From Prolixibacteraceae bacterium (GTDB lineage Bacteria > Bacteroidota > Bacteroidia > Bacteroidales > Prolixibacteraceae), in assembly GCA_028282195.1 (NCBI GenBank), contig JANQII010000082.1, positions 1-40,638 on the forward strand: a stretch of 40,638 bases of DNA. Direction: 5' to 3'. Under the pieces are notes generated by a model. The model saw only the letters and a list, made by a program, of their open reading frames with translations, made no database searches and was not told where the DNA came from. This document shows, piece by piece, positions 40,545 through 40,638 of the stretch. A program made the position numbers and the translations under genes. Positions within the stretch are counted from its first letter, which is position 1, and each line of letters starts with the position of its first letter.

Positions 40545-40638
40545 TTTATGTGTTAATTTACACACGGGTATTATGCCGATAGATATTTAAAACTCAATGA
40601 TAAACGTAGTGAAATTATTGAGTAATTTTAAATACTAA

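Noticed and set aside
1..40638. CRISPR array, tRNA, rRNA or prophage genes
   Set aside because: No regularly spaced repeat-spacer pattern other than the three adjacent iterons, no cloverleaf-like conserved tRNA arms and no phage structural genes were seen.

Overview
The window comes from a low-GC chromosome of the phylum Bacteroidota, probably order Bacteroidales/Marinilabiliales. Grounds: promoters of the TTTG/TAnnTTTG type, DUF4270, DUF3108, Big_5 and DUF4252 envelope proteins, an HU-SPOR protein, two ECF sigma cassettes, and a secreted M1 aminopeptidase with a type IX secretion C-terminal tail. The family level is inference. No rRNA, tRNA, CRISPR array or transposase gene was seen.

Layout. 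1-5.7 kb: panC-panD (pantothenate) divergent from a shortened GT5 'glycogen synthase', a DUF4270 lipoprotein and glmS. 5.8-8.8 kb: Big_5 lipoprotein, DUF3108 protein and a small protein. 8.9-10.9 kb: ECF sigma, membrane regulator and DUF4252 protein. 10.9-12.8 kb: LD-carboxypeptidase and HU-SPOR protein on the minus strand. 13.0-18.6 kb: galE, a DUF559 nuclease gene framed by palindromic repeats, rmlB, the M1 aminopeptidase and a small membrane protein. 18.9-20.7 kb: ribE and a broken universal stress protein gene. 20.9-22.4 kb: a FolM-like, FolX-like and FolK-like operon that looks like tetrahydromonapterin synthesis. 22.4-25.3 kb: secreted alpha/beta hydrolase and tryptophanase. 25.7-28.2 kb: single-domain response regulator, dCMP deaminase and S41 protease. 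28.3-30.7 kb: second ECF sigma cassette with an outer-membrane barrel. 30.8-33.1 kb: ROK sugar kinase and FucP-type sugar symporter. 33.6-36.0 kb: rbfA, methyltransferase and LolC/E-type permease. 35.9-38.9 kb: a type II restriction-modification island (Vsr, DUF6471 regulator, C5 methylase, PD-(D/E)xK endonuclease). 39-40.5 kb: AspT/YidE-type transporter.

The least explained part is the non-coding DNA. At least four unrelated families of short, transposase-less inverted-repeat elements lie here. A 270-bp element with 17-bp terminal inverted repeats splits the stress-protein gene, and a 97/98-identical copy of its end opens the window. A 172-bp element lies before glmS, a 142-bp element before the response regulator, and a 180-bp hairpin before ribE. 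One GC-rich 22-bp double palindrome sits inside two unrelated repeats. The DUF559 gene sits between two similar palindrome units, and the 270-bp element carries a hairpin of the same design. The best candidates for something undescribed are the DUF559-palindrome cassette with the 270-bp element, and the RM island, whose regulator gene is preceded by three 20-bp iterons ending two bases before its ATG.
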